Assembly: GCA_965198895.1 (NCBI GenBank)
Contig: OZ240676.1
Location: forward strand, 3,286,001-3,350,000
Source of the DNA: LMUY01 sp965198895
Lineage (GTDB): Bacteria > Pseudomonadota > Alphaproteobacteria > Acetobacterales > Acetobacteraceae
Length of the DNA: 64,000 nucleotides
Direction: 5' to 3'
Both the position numbers and the translations under genes were made by a program. Below, piece after piece: positions 35,261 through 44,144 of this stretch (position 1 is its first letter; the number at the start of each line of letters is the position of its first letter). The notes below the pieces were generated by a model that saw nothing but the letters and a program-made list of their open reading frames with translations, had not been told where the DNA came from and searched no databases.

Positions 35261-36334
35261 GTGAAGGTCCTCGTCGTCGACGACTCCGCACTGATGCGCC
35301 GCGCCCTCGGCAGCATGATGGTGGGCGAGCCGGACCTGCAGGTGGGGTACGCCCGGGATGGGCGCGAGGCGATCGACATGCTGCATGGCTTCCGCCCGGA
35401 TGTGGTGACCCTGGACGTGCAGATGCCGAACATGGATGGGCTGGCGTGTCTGGACCGGATCATGCTGGAGCGGCCCTGCCGGGTGCTGATGCTCTCCTCC
35501 ATCACGGAAGCCGGGGCGGCGGTGACGCTGAATGCCCTGGCGCTCGGCGCGGTGGATTTCATCGCCAAGCCGGCGGGCACGATCTCCCTCGCGCTCGACG
35601 AGTTCCGGCCGGCGTTCCTGGCCAAGCTGCGCAGCGTGGCGGCGGCCCGGTTGCAGCCCGCCAAACGCCTGACCGAGCGCGTTCGGCTGCGCACCAAGGG
35701 CGTGCTGGCGGACCGGCCCCGGCCGACTACCCGGCCGACGGTGGCGATCGCCGGCAGCGTGCGAGACGGTCTGGTGCTGGTGGGAACGTCCACTGGCGGG
35801 CCACCGGCGCTGGACGCGGTGCTGTCCGCGTTGCCGGCCAATTTTCCCTGGCCCGTGATCGTTGCCCAGCACATGCCCGCCGCCTTCACCGCCTCCCTTG
35901 CCCGGCGCCTGGACGGCCTGTGTGGCCTCGAAGTCGTCGAGGTGACGCAAGCCATGCCGATCGTGCCCGGCCGCGTCTTCATCGGGCGGGGCGACGCCGA
36001 CATCATCGTCAGCCAGCGCCCGGCCGGCCCGGTGGTGATGCCGGCGCCGTCGTCCCCCGAGCACCGCTGGCATCCCAGTGTGGACCGTCTGGTGACCACG
36101 GCGCTGCAGTATCTGCCGGCCACCACCCTGATCGGCGTGCTGATGACCGGCATGGGCAATGACGGCGCCGCCGCCATGACCCGGCTGCGGCAGGAAGGCG
36201 GCCGCACCATCGCCGAAGCGGAGGAGACGGCGGTGGTTTGGGGCATGCCCGGCGAACTGGTCAGGTCGGGTGGCGCCCAGGTCGTGGTGCCGGTGCAGGA
36301 CATCGCCCGGCAGCTGCTGGCATGGGCCGCATGA
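35261..36334 (+). CDS. cheB: Chemotaxis methylesterase/deamidase
   Basis: The 357-residue protein has a receiver domain (Asp7/Asp8, phosphorylated Asp52 in LDVQMPNMDG, Lys103) and a linker. The methylesterase domain follows, with Ser177 (VGTSTGGPPA), His204 (AQHMPAAF) and Asp301 (GMGNDGA). It removes methyl groups from receptors to adapt the pathway. The GTG start at 35261 follows the triple-CheW gene by 10 bp, and its end overlaps cheR (ATGA). Confidence 0.96.
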   Translation: MKVLVVDDSALMRRALGSMMVGEPDLQVGYARDGREAIDMLHGFRPDVVTLDVQMPNMDGLACLDRIMLERPCRVLMLSSITEAGAAVTLNALALGAVDFIAKPAGTISLALDEFRPAFLAKLRSVAAARLQPAKRLTERVRLRTKGVLADRPRPTTRPTVAIAGSVRDGLVLVGTSTGGPPALDAVLSALPANFPWPVIVAQHMPAAFTASLARRLDGLCGLEVVEVTQAMPIVPGRVFIGRGDADIIVSQRPAGPVVMPAPSSPEHRWHPSVDRLVTTALQYLPATTLIGVLMTGMGNDGAAAMTRLRQEGGRTIAEAEETAVVWGMPGELVRSGGAQVVVPVQDIARQLLAWAA

Positions 36335-37164
36335 GCCAACCCGAACTGAGCCCCGAGGCGTTGCGGCGCGTGTGCGACTTCCTTTACCGGCGCACCGGGA
36401 TGTCGTATGGCGAGGCCAAGCGCTACTACATCGAACGCCGGGTCACGGACCGGATGCAGCGTGCCGGCACGCTCACCTTCCCGGCCTACATGCTGCGGCT
36501 GGAAGCCGACGATGCGGAGGCGGAGTCGCTGATCAACAGCTTCACCGTCAACGAGACCTATTTCTACCGCGAGGACCACCAACTCGCCTGCCTGAGCAAT
36601 TCGCTATTGCCGGACATCGTGTCGCGGCGCGGGCCGGGTGACTTGGTCCGCATCTGGTCGGTGCCGTGCTCGACCGGGGAAGAGCCGTATTCCGTTGCGA
36701 TCTGGCTGCTCGAGAACTGGGCCATGGTCGATGCCTACAACATCGAGATCGTCGGGTCGGACATCGACACCATCGTACTGGCCGCCGCCGAACTCGGCCA
36801 GTACGGCGCCCGTGCGGTGAGCCGCTTGTCCGCAGAGGTGCTGAACCGCTATTTCACCGTCGTGACCGCCGGCACGCAGCGCATCATCCGCGATCTGCGA
36901 GAGTCGGTGCAGTTCACCCAGGTCAACCTGGTCGACCGGGCGAGTGTCGCACGGCAGGGCCTGTTCGACGTGATCTTCTGCCGCAACGTGCTGATCTACT
37001 TCGACGAAGCTTCGCGCCTGGAGGCGGCCAACAACCTGTTCGCGGCACTGGCGCCGGGTGGCTTCATCTGCCTCGGCCACACGGAGTCCATGTCGCGCAT
37101 TTCGCCGCGCTTCGAGACGCGGCGTTTTACCGACGCGATCGTCTATCAGCGGCCCCTCGCGTGA
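36331..37164 (+). CDS. cheR: Chemotaxis methyltransferase
   Basis: The 277-residue protein has an N-terminal helical domain (LRRVCDFLYRRTGMSYG, IERRVTDRM) and a SAM-binding domain (IWSVPCSTGEEPYSVAIWL, DVIFCRNVLIYF). It adds methyl groups to glutamates of receptors. ATG 36331 overlaps the cheB stop by 4 bp, and the product ends overlapping the cheA start. There is no tetratricopeptide tail. Confidence 0.96.
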   Translation: MSQPELSPEALRRVCDFLYRRTGMSYGEAKRYYIERRVTDRMQRAGTLTFPAYMLRLEADDAEAESLINSFTVNETYFYREDHQLACLSNSLLPDIVSRRGPGDLVRIWSVPCSTGEEPYSVAIWLLENWAMVDAYNIEIVGSDIDTIVLAAAELGQYGARAVSRLSAEVLNRYFTVVTAGTQRIIRDLRESVQFTQVNLVDRASVARQGLFDVIFCRNVLIYFDEASRLEAANNLFAALAPGGFICLGHTESMSRISPRFETRRFTDAIVYQRPLA

Positions 37165-39068
37165 GTGACGAACTGCTGGACCAGTTCGTCGCCGAAGGGC
37201 GCGAGCTGACGCAGCAGGCGGCCGAGGACCTGTTCGCGCTCGAGGCCGCTCCCGATAATCGCGAGCGGCTCGATGCCGTGTTTCGCGCCCTGCACACGCT
37301 CAAGGGATCGGCTGGGCTGTTCAGCTTCGTCCCGATGGAGGCGGCGCTGCACGTGGCGGAGGACCTGGCGGACTCCGTGCGGGCTGGGCAAGCCACCCTC
37401 GCACCCGCCGTGATCGATGCGCTGCTGGCCTGCATCGGCGTCGTCGAGGGCTGGATCGAGGAGGTCGCGCAAACCGGCGCTTTGCCTGCCAGTGCCGCCG
37501 ACCAGGCGCGCGAGCTCACCACCCGGCTGCGGCCTCCGGCGGCCGAGCCAGCAGCGGAGCTAGACCAACCAGCCTGGTTGACGGCGATGCTGGCGCGCCA
37601 CCCGGCCGCGGCAGCAGTCTCCGGGCTACGCTACGTGCCGACGCCCGACTGCTTCTTCCGCGGCGACGACCCGCTGGAATTGCTGCGGGGCGTGCCAGGG
37701 CTCCTCGTGCTCGACATTCGCCCGCGCGAGCCGACCGACCCGGCGGCGCTCGAGCCGTTCACCTGCAACCTGGTGATCGAGGCGCTGTCGACCGCGCTCG
37801 CCGACGAGATCCGCACGGTGTTCCGGCTGGTTCCGGACCAGGCTGAGATTGCCACCGTTCCCGCGGCCCGGGCCGCCCTGGTGCAAGTTCCGGTCGTGGT
37901 GCGGGAGCGCGGCCTGCGCGTCGACCCGGCCCGCATCGATCGGCTCGCCGACATCGCGGTCGAACTGGTGGTGGCCAAGAACCAGCTCGGCCACCTCGCC
38001 CGCGACGCCGAAGCGGGCGAAGGGCTGCACCGCGCCCTTCTGGCCAACCAGGCGGAGATCGGGCGGCTGGTGGGCGAGCTGACACGGGCCGTCGCCGCGG
38101 CGCGCATGGTGCCGCTCCGGCAGACCCTGCAGCGCCTGCCCCGCCTGGCCAGGGAAACCGCCGCGCGCCTGGGCAAGTCGGTCTCGCTGGACCTGCAGGG
38201 CGGCGAGACCGAGGCCGACAAGCGTGTCGCCGACGGGCTGTTCGAGCCCTTGTTACACACGCTTCGCAACGCCATCGACCACGGGATCGAGCCTGCGCCC
38301 GCCCGGCATGCGGCAGGCAAGCCCGACGCCGGCCGGATCGCGGTGCGCGCGGCCCGGGAAGGCGACCGACTGGTGATCGAGGTCAGCGACGACGGACCCG
38401 GCATCGACCCCGAGACGCTGCGCCGCGCGGTTCTCCAGCGTGGCCTGATGAGCCAGCGGAGCGTGGATGCGCTGGCTGGGGACACCTTGTTCGACCTCAT
38501 CTTCATGCCGGGCTTCTCCACGGCCGGGTCGGTGACCGACATCTCGGGCCGCGGCGTGGGGCTGGATGCGGTGCGCAGTTCGCTGGCTGCCATGGGAGGC
38601 CAGGTGGCGGTGGCGAGCGTGCCGGGCCAGGGCACCACAATCCGCTTCACCATTCCGCAGGCGATCGTCGTCACCACCCTGGTGCAGGTCTTTGCCGGCG
38701 GGCAGAGCTTCGGCATCCCGATCGAGGCGGTCACCGAAACGCTGCGTCTCCCCGCCACGCGGGTCGCGCCGGTGCGGGAGGGAGCCGCCTTCGCACTCCG
38801 CGGCGCCACCGTCCCTTTGCTCTCGCTGGCCAGCCTGCTGGGGATGGAGCGGCAGGAACCGGATGGTCGGCCAGACATCAAGATCGTCGTCGTCTCGTGC
38901 GCCAACGAATGGGTCGGGATCGAGGTGGACGGTTTCGGCGAACGGCTCGAAACCGTGCTGCGCCCGCTGAGCGGCTTGCTCGCCGGCGTGCCCGGCCTGC
39001 TTGGCAGCGCCCTGTTGGGGGACGGTACCGTAATGCTCGTGCTCGACCTGCCGGGCCTGATCAGGTGA
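37161..39068 (+). CDS. cheA: Chemotaxis histidine kinase
   Basis: The GTG start overlaps the cheR stop (GTGA). The 635-residue kinase has an HPt domain with His45 (ALHTLKGSAGLFS) and a middle region of the type YVPTPDCFFRGDDPLELLR instead of a clear P2 CheY-binding domain. Next come the dimerisation helices, the ATPase (LLHTLRNAIDHGIE, VSDDGPGID, DISGRGVGLDAVR) and a CheW-like P5 (GQSFGIPIEAVTETLRL). No receiver is fused. It phosphorylates CheB and, presumably, the CheY four coding steps on. The end overlaps the small STAS-like gene by 4 bp. Confidence 0.96.
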   Translation: MSDELLDQFVAEGRELTQQAAEDLFALEAAPDNRERLDAVFRALHTLKGSAGLFSFVPMEAALHVAEDLADSVRAGQATLAPAVIDALLACIGVVEGWIEEVAQTGALPASAADQARELTTRLRPPAAEPAAELDQPAWLTAMLARHPAAAAVSGLRYVPTPDCFFRGDDPLELLRGVPGLLVLDIRPREPTDPAALEPFTCNLVIEALSTALADEIRTVFRLVPDQAEIATVPAARAALVQVPVVVRERGLRVDPARIDRLADIAVELVVAKNQLGHLARDAEAGEGLHRALLANQAEIGRLVGELTRAVAAARMVPLRQTLQRLPRLARETAARLGKSVSLDLQGGETEADKRVADGLFEPLLHTLRNAIDHGIEPAPARHAAGKPDAGRIAVRAAREGDRLVIEVSDDGPGIDPETLRRAVLQRGLMSQRSVDALAGDTLFDLIFMPGFSTAGSVTDISGRGVGLDAVRSSLAAMGGQVAVASVPGQGTTIRFTIPQAIVVTTLVQVFAGGQSFGIPIEAVTETLRLPATRVAPVREGAAFALRGATVPLLSLASLLGMERQEPDGRPDIKIVVVSCANEWVGIEVDGFGERLETVLRPLSGLLAGVPGLLGSALLGDGTVMLVLDLPGLIR

Positions 39069-39316
39069 GCGTGGTGTTGGACGGCGCAACGATCCGCCTG
39101 ACTGGCGATTGCGGGGTGGAGGAGGCGGAGCTGCTGCTGTCCCTGCTGCTCCCTGACCCGGGGCGCCGGGTCGACCTGTCCGGCGTGCGCCGCCTGCACA
39201 GCTCGCTATTCCAGGTCCTGCTGTGCCTCCGGCCGACCCTGTCCGGCTCGCCGCTGGACCCGTTTTTCGCCAAGTGGTTGCTGCCACTGCTGGTTTTGCC
39301 TGGGGCGGAACGGTGA
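39065..39316 (+). CDS. Small STAS-like protein in the che operon
   Basis: The 83-residue product starts from a GTG that overlaps the cheA stop (GTGA). The pattern VVLDGATIRLTGDCGVEEAE followed by GRRVDLSGVRRLHSSLFQVL fits the strand-helix-strand of a STAS/anti-sigma antagonist-like domain, including an L-S-G-V-x-x-L-x-S segment like the phosphorylation loop (candidate Ser residues there). It is short and the C-terminal half is hydrophobic. The match is by pattern only. Coupled position suggests a role with CheA. Confidence 0.7.
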   Translation: MSVVLDGATIRLTGDCGVEEAELLLSLLLPDPGRRVDLSGVRRLHSSLFQVLLCLRPTLSGSPLDPFFAKWLLPLLVLPGAER

Positions 39317-39395
39317 TCCCTGGACACGCCCATCACGGTTACGGCATAGCTTTGCCCGGCCGGCCTCCGCCCGGACACACAATGAGGTGCATCTG

Positions 39396-39776
39396 ATGCC
39401 CGTGACGGTGCTCATCGTCGATGACAGCAAGCTGGCACGCATTGTCGCTGCGAAGGCGATCACCGGCCTGCAGCCGGACTGGGTAAGGCTGGAAGCGGCC
39501 AATGCCGACGAGGCGCTGCAGCTGACGGCGGACCACAAGGTGGACGTGGCGCTGCTGGACTACAACATGCCGGGCCGCAACGGCATCGAGCTCGCCGGTC
39601 ATCTGCGGGGCCTGTATCCGACAATGCCGATCGCGGTGATCACCGCCAACGTGCAGGACGAGATCATTGCCGCGGCGCGCGCCGTGAACGCCACCTTCGT
39701 CGGCAAGCCGCTGACCAAGGATGGCCTGAGGGCCTTCGTCTCCGGTGCTGCGCTGCGCCTGAGGGCGGGGGGCTGA
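39396..39776 (+). CDS. CheY-like single-domain response regulator
   Basis: The 126-residue receiver has acidic pocket Asp9/Asp10, phosphorylation site Asp55 (VALLDYNMPG), Thr83 and Lys104 (FVGKPL). There is no DNA-binding or other output domain, so it acts by binding a target protein. GAGGTG six bases before ATG 39396 fixes this start over the GTG at 39387. It follows the STAS-like gene by 79 bp and precedes cheC by 1 bp; CheC would dephosphorylate it. Confidence 0.95.
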   Translation: MPVTVLIVDDSKLARIVAAKAITGLQPDWVRLEAANADEALQLTADHKVDVALLDYNMPGRNGIELAGHLRGLYPTMPIAVITANVQDEIIAAARAVNATFVGKPLTKDGLRAFVSGAALRLRAGG

Positions 39777-39777
39777 C

Positions 39778-40419
39778 GTGACTGGCCTGCACCTAACGGA
39801 CCTCGAACTCGATGCTTTGACGGAACTGGTGAATATCGGCGTCAGCCGGGCTGCCGCGTCGCTGCGCATCATGGTCGGCAAGCAGGTGTTCCTGTCCGTC
39901 CCATCCATCGAGATCGTCGATGCGGCGCAAGCCATGGCGCTGATCGCCGAGCGGGAGAGCGACCAACTCGTCGCCGTCCGGCAGGACTTCGCCGGGGCGT
40001 TCGATGGCCGCGCGCTGTTGATCTTCCCGCAGGCGAGCAGCCTCGAACTGGTGCGCGCCGTGCTGCGGGAGGAGTTGCTGCCCGAGGACACGGCCGATAT
40101 GGAACAAGAGGCGCTGGCGGAAACCGGCAACGTGATCCTGAACGGCTGTCTCGGCTCGATGGCCAACATGCTGCGCAAAAGCATCAGCCTGGGCTTGCCG
40201 CAAGTGCTTCACGGCAGCGGTGCGGATGTGCTCGAACTGGACCCGGCGCGAACGACCGACGAACTCGTCATGTTCCTGTACATCAATTTTTCCGTTCAGG
40301 ATCGCGACATACGCGGCTACATTGCCATGCTGATGGGTTTGCCGACGCTCGACTCGATGCGGCAGCTCGTGCGTGAGTTCATAGCGAGCGTGATGGATGA
40401 CGAGTCTGCCGCGGCCTGA
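39778..40419 (+). CDS. cheC: CheC-type CheY-phosphate phosphatase
   Basis: The 213-residue protein has two E-x-x-N active sites, ELVNIG near residue 16 and ETGNVI near 119, each in the expected helix (DLELDALTELVNIGVSRAA; EALAETGNVILNGCLG). The two-site form is typical of CheC rather than CheX or FliY. It removes phosphate from CheY and resets the signal. There is no cheD in the window, the usual CheC partner. The GTG start is 1 bp after the response regulator, and the end overlaps the hybrid kinase by 23 bp. Confidence 0.92.
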   Translation: MTGLHLTDLELDALTELVNIGVSRAAASLRIMVGKQVFLSVPSIEIVDAAQAMALIAERESDQLVAVRQDFAGAFDGRALLIFPQASSLELVRAVLREELLPEDTADMEQEALAETGNVILNGCLGSMANMLRKSISLGLPQVLHGSGADVLELDPARTTDELVMFLYINFSVQDRDIRGYIAMLMGLPTLDSMRQLVREFIASVMDDESAAA

Positions 40420-42811
40420 CGCGCAATCGGACAGTGATCACGAGACCATAGACCGGCTACGGACGATCCTCGTCGCATCCGGTGCGGCAGCGGCCTGGGA
40501 GTGGCAACTCGCAACCAAGCGGTTCGTCGGCGATGCGGCCTTCGCCGCGCTGTACGGCCTGACGCCGGAGCAGGCGCTCGCAGGCGTTCCGGGTGCCGTT
40601 TTCTTCTCCATCATCCATCCCCAGGATCGAGACCGCATCCGCTTGGCGATCGGCGGCGTCGCCCGCGGCGCCGAACTTCTGTCCAAGGAATACCGCATCG
40701 TGCCCGCCGGTGGCGACGGCGTGCGCTGGGTTCATCTGCGCGGCCGGAGCCTTATCGACGATAACGGGCAGCCCCTGCGGTTCAGCGGCGTGCTGGTGGA
40801 CATCACCGAGCAGAAGCGGCTCGAGGAACAGCTGCGAATCTCGCAGAGCTCGGGTGGCGTGGGCACGTTCGAATACACGCTCGGCTTCGGGACGGTGTCG
40901 GTCTCGGCCAAGTTCTGCAGCATGCTCGGTTTGCACCTGGCACCGAACCTGCCGCTGCGCACCATCAACGCCGTGGTGCATCCCGGCGATCCGCCAATCG
41001 TGGATCCGGTGAGCATCCGGCCCGCCGGGTTCGTCAGCAACACCGAGTTCCGCATCATCCCGCCTGGTACCACCGACGTGCGCTGGTTCATGCGGCGCGG
41101 TGAATATATCGGCGACAGCGAAGCGCTGGGCGTGCGCTTCAGCGGCGTCATCTACGACATCACCGCCGCCAAACACACCGAGGCGCAGTTGCGTACGCTG
41201 AACGACACGCTGGAGCAGCGCGTCGCCGAGCGCACCCGCGAGCGCGACCGGATCTGGCGTGTCAGCGAGGACCTGCTCGGCGTCGCTGACGCATCAGGCG
41301 TCTGGATCAGCATCAACCCGGCGTGGGAACGGCTGCTCGGCTGGTCCGAGGGCGAGATCCTGGGGCGGACCACCTCGTGGCTGGAAGACACGGAACAGGC
41401 GCAGTCGATCAGCGAGGCAATGGCGAAGTTGGCGGAGGGCGCGCGGACCTTCGGTTTCGAAAACCGCTTGCGCACCCGGGGCGGTGACGAGCGTTCGCTG
41501 TCCTGGGCGGTGGTGCGCGAACGCGACTGCTTCTATTGCGTGGCCCGCGACGTCACCGAAGCCAAACAGGCGGCCGAAGCGCTGGCGAAGACCGAGGAGC
41601 AACTTCGCCAGTCGCAGAAGATGGAGGCAGTCGGCCAGTTGACCGGCGGGCTGGCGCATGACTTCAACAACCTGCTGACTGCGATCGCCGGCAGCCTGGA
41701 GTTATTGGGCACGCGGGTGCGTGAGGGCCGCTACGCGGCCTTGCCCCGCTACATCGACGCAGCCCAAAGCGCCTCCAAACGGGCTGCGGCGCTGACCCAC
41801 CGATTGTTGGCGTTCTCCCGCCGCCAGACGCTCAGCCCCAAGCCCACCGACATCCTGCGCCTGATCGCCGGCATGGAAGACCTGTTGCGCCGCACGATGG
41901 GCCCCGAGATCAGCGTGCAGACCAATGCGCCGCCGGATCTGTGGACCACGCTGGTGGACCAGAACCAGCTTGAGAACGCGTTGCTCAATCTGTGCATCAA
42001 TGCGCGTGACGCGATGCCGCAAGGTGGACGGCTTAGGATCGACCTATCGAACGAGACCTTGGGCAAAGCCCTGTCCGAGCTACACGATCTCTCCCCGGGT
42101 GAGTATGTCTGCCTCAAGGTGACGGACAGCGGCGCCGGCATGCCGCCGGACGTTCTCGCCCACGCCTTCGAGCCGTTCTTCACGACCAAGCCGCTCGGTC
42201 TCGGCACCGGCCTGGGTCTGTCGATGATCTACGGCTTCGCTCGCCAATCCGGCGGTCAGGCGCATATCCGCTCCGCACCGGGGGATGGTACGACGGTGGC
42301 CCTGTATCTGCCGCGCAACCTGCTGGACGACCATGCAGAGGGCGCCGAACCCGTGACGGTTTCGCTTCTGCAGTCCGGCCAGGGCGAGACGGTGCTGGTG
42401 GCCGATGACGAGGCGGCCGTACGCATGCTGGTGAGCGACGTCCTGACCGACCACGGCTATCATGTGGTCGAGGCCGGAGACGGCGAGTCGGCGCTTCAGC
42501 TGCTACGATCGAACGTTTCGATCGAATTACTGGTCAGTGACGTCGGCATGCCGGGCGGCATGAACGGCAAGCAACTGGCGGCCGCAGCGAGGAGATTGCG
42601 TCCGGGGCTGAAGGTGCTGTTCATCACCGGGTATGCCGGCCAGAGCATGCTCGACGATACGAACTTCAACGCCGGAGCGGACGTGATGACCAAGCCGTTC
42701 GCGATGGACGCCCTGGCAAGCCGTATCCGCCAGCTGCTCGACAAACCTCCCTCTCCCCTCGAGGGAGAGGGCCGGGGGGAGGGGCAAGCACCCCACCAGG
42801 ATGAGGCGTAG
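40397..42811 (+). CDS. Hybrid sensor histidine kinase, three PAS domains plus receiver
   Basis: The 804-residue soluble protein has PAS domains at about 25-135, 150-255 and 285-392, a short coiled coil (TLEQRVAERTRERD), and HisKA with His421 (GGLAHDFNNLLTA). The HATPase (~520-650) and a C-terminal receiver (ETVLVADDEAAVRML, LLVSDVGMPGG) follow. This H-x-FNN kinase type is common in alphaproteobacteria. The gene overlaps cheC by 23 bp, so it belongs to the che operon and may feed or replace receptor input. The last ~21 residues (from PPSPLEGEGRGEG) are encoded by a family B repeat and are not part of the receiver; a shorter ancestor is likely. Confidence 0.93.
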   Translation: MTSLPRPDAQSDSDHETIDRLRTILVASGAAAAWEWQLATKRFVGDAAFAALYGLTPEQALAGVPGAVFFSIIHPQDRDRIRLAIGGVARGAELLSKEYRIVPAGGDGVRWVHLRGRSLIDDNGQPLRFSGVLVDITEQKRLEEQLRISQSSGGVGTFEYTLGFGTVSVSAKFCSMLGLHLAPNLPLRTINAVVHPGDPPIVDPVSIRPAGFVSNTEFRIIPPGTTDVRWFMRRGEYIGDSEALGVRFSGVIYDITAAKHTEAQLRTLNDTLEQRVAERTRERDRIWRVSEDLLGVADASGVWISINPAWERLLGWSEGEILGRTTSWLEDTEQAQSISEAMAKLAEGARTFGFENRLRTRGGDERSLSWAVVRERDCFYCVARDVTEAKQAAEALAKTEEQLRQSQKMEAVGQLTGGLAHDFNNLLTAIAGSLELLGTRVREGRYAALPRYIDAAQSASKRAAALTHRLLAFSRRQTLSPKPTDILRLIAGMEDLLRRTMGPEISVQTNAPPDLWTTLVDQNQLENALLNLCINARDAMPQGGRLRIDLSNETLGKALSELHDLSPGEYVCLKVTDSGAGMPPDVLAHAFEPFFTTKPLGLGTGLGLSMIYGFARQSGGQAHIRSAPGDGTTVALYLPRNLLDDHAEGAEPVTVSLLQSGQGETVLVADDEAAVRMLVSDVLTDHGYHVVEAGDGESALQLLRSNVSIELLVSDVGMPGGMNGKQLAAAARRLRPGLKVLFITGYAGQSMLDDTNFNAGADVMTKPFAMDALASRIRQLLDKPPSPLEGEGRGEGQAPHQDEA
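42746..42784. repeat. Family B repeat inside the 3' end of the hybrid kinase gene
   Basis: The arms CCCTCTCCC (42749-42757) and GGGAGAGGG (42763-42771) surround the loop CTCGA, followed by GCCGGGGGGAGGGG. It is read in frame as PPSPLEGEGRGEG and lies 27 bp before the kinase stop, between convergent genes. Confidence 0.8.
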
Positions 42812-42823
42812 CCGGAGCGGCCA

Positions 42824-44128
42824 TCAGAACTCCAGCAAGTTGTCCTTGAAGCATTTGTGCGGATAGCCCGTTCGTGTCACCCCGCGCCGTTGCAGCTCCG
42901 GCACCAACCCGTCGCACACCTCCATGATATAGCGGCGATCGAAATACGTGTTGAAGAACAGGAAGCCGTCGCCGCCGACTTCCTCCATGATCTCCTGCAT
43001 CATCCCGGCGACGTGGTCGGTCGTGCCGGTGAAATCGATCCCCATCTTCGTCGATTGGGCGAGCGCCAGTTCACGCGGCGTCTTGCCGATCCACTTGGCG
43101 AGCGAGGATTGGTGGCCGTTGGTGGTGAGGCTCGGCGGCAGCGGTTCATCCAGGTCGAGTTCGCCGAAATCGATATTGGTCAACCGCGACATAGACGACA
43201 GCGCCATATCCAAATTCGCCGCCGCATCGTCGCGCTGCATGCGCCGCCGGTCCCGCGCCGCCTCCATCGAGCTGTCCACGATCGGGTACGCTAGGAACAG
43301 CACCTTGATGTCGTCCGGATTACGCCCGGCGGCGACCGCGTTGCGGCGGACCTCCTGGCGGTAGGCCTTCATGCCCTCGACGCTGCCGGCGTCGGTGATG
43401 ATGGTGTCGGCCCAGCGGGCGGCGAACGCCTGGCCGCGCGGCGAGCCGCCCGCTTGGCAGATCACCGGGCGGCCCTGCGGCGAGCGCGGCGCGTTCAGCG
43501 GGCCGCGGCACTTGTAGTATTTGCCCTCATGGTGCACCGCGTGCACCTTGCTGCCATCGGCGAACATCGGCGCGTCGCGGTCGAGCACGACGGCATCCGG
43601 CTCCCACGCGTCCCACAATTTGGTCACCAGGTCGGCGAACTCGTCGGCGCGGTCGTAGCGCTCGTCGTGGGGATACTGACCCTCGTTGCCGTAATTCTGC
43701 GCCGCGCCGTCGTTGCTGCTGGTCACGCAGTTCCACCCGACCCGGCCCTCCGTCACGTGGTCGAGCGAGTTGACCAGGCGGGCCAGCAGGAAGGGCGGGT
43801 ATTCGGACGTGGAGAGCGTCGGCACCAACCCGAGATGCTTGGTGGCCTGGGCGAGGTAGGGGACGAGCACCGCCGGGTCGAGCTTGGGCGAGCTTGCCGC
43901 GTATTGCAGGTAGGTGTCGTGGTTGCCCTTGTAGCTGTAGGGCACCATCGATGAGTCCTCGATGATCATGTAGTCGAAGCACGCCCGCTCCATGCCGCGC
44001 GCAAGATCGAGGAACAAATCGGGCATCATCCAGCGCGCGACGTCGCTGCCGGGCCACATGCCGCGCCACGTCTTGGGGCCATAGCCCTGTGATAGGAACC
44101 AGGCCAAGTGGAATTGCCGCTTTGCCAT
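42824..44128 (-). CDS. LLM-class FMN-dependent monooxygenase (NtaA/DszA/SnaA group), second copy
   Basis: The 434-residue luciferase-like enzyme is a paralogue of the protein at 19160-20458: FHLAWFLSQGYGPKTWRGM, RVGWNCVTSSNDGAAQNYG and PVICQAGGSPRGQAFAARW mark the same fold and flavin site. It needs FMNH2 from a separate reductase. It is the last gene of the minus-strand run from livG and lies 16 bp after the SolA-type oxidase, so it probably oxidises the same imported substrate or its product. The actual substrate is unknown. Confidence 0.92.
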   Translation of the reverse strand: MAKRQFHLAWFLSQGYGPKTWRGMWPGSDVARWMMPDLFLDLARGMERACFDYMIIEDSSMVPYSYKGNHDTYLQYAASSPKLDPAVLVPYLAQATKHLGLVPTLSTSEYPPFLLARLVNSLDHVTEGRVGWNCVTSSNDGAAQNYGNEGQYPHDERYDRADEFADLVTKLWDAWEPDAVVLDRDAPMFADGSKVHAVHHEGKYYKCRGPLNAPRSPQGRPVICQAGGSPRGQAFAARWADTIITDAGSVEGMKAYRQEVRRNAVAAGRNPDDIKVLFLAYPIVDSSMEAARDRRRMQRDDAAANLDMALSSMSRLTNIDFGELDLDEPLPPSLTTNGHQSSLAKWIGKTPRELALAQSTKMGIDFTGTTDHVAGMMQEIMEEVGGDGFLFFNTYFDRRYIMEVCDGLVPELQRRGVTRTGYPHKCFKDNLLEF

Positions 44129-44144
44129 CGTGCTAACTCCGCAA

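Noticed and set aside
33613..36582. 989-codon open frame on the minus strand opposite the che genes
   Set aside because: It is the complement of the triple-CheW, cheB and receptor genes, has no domain match and is expected in GC-rich DNA.
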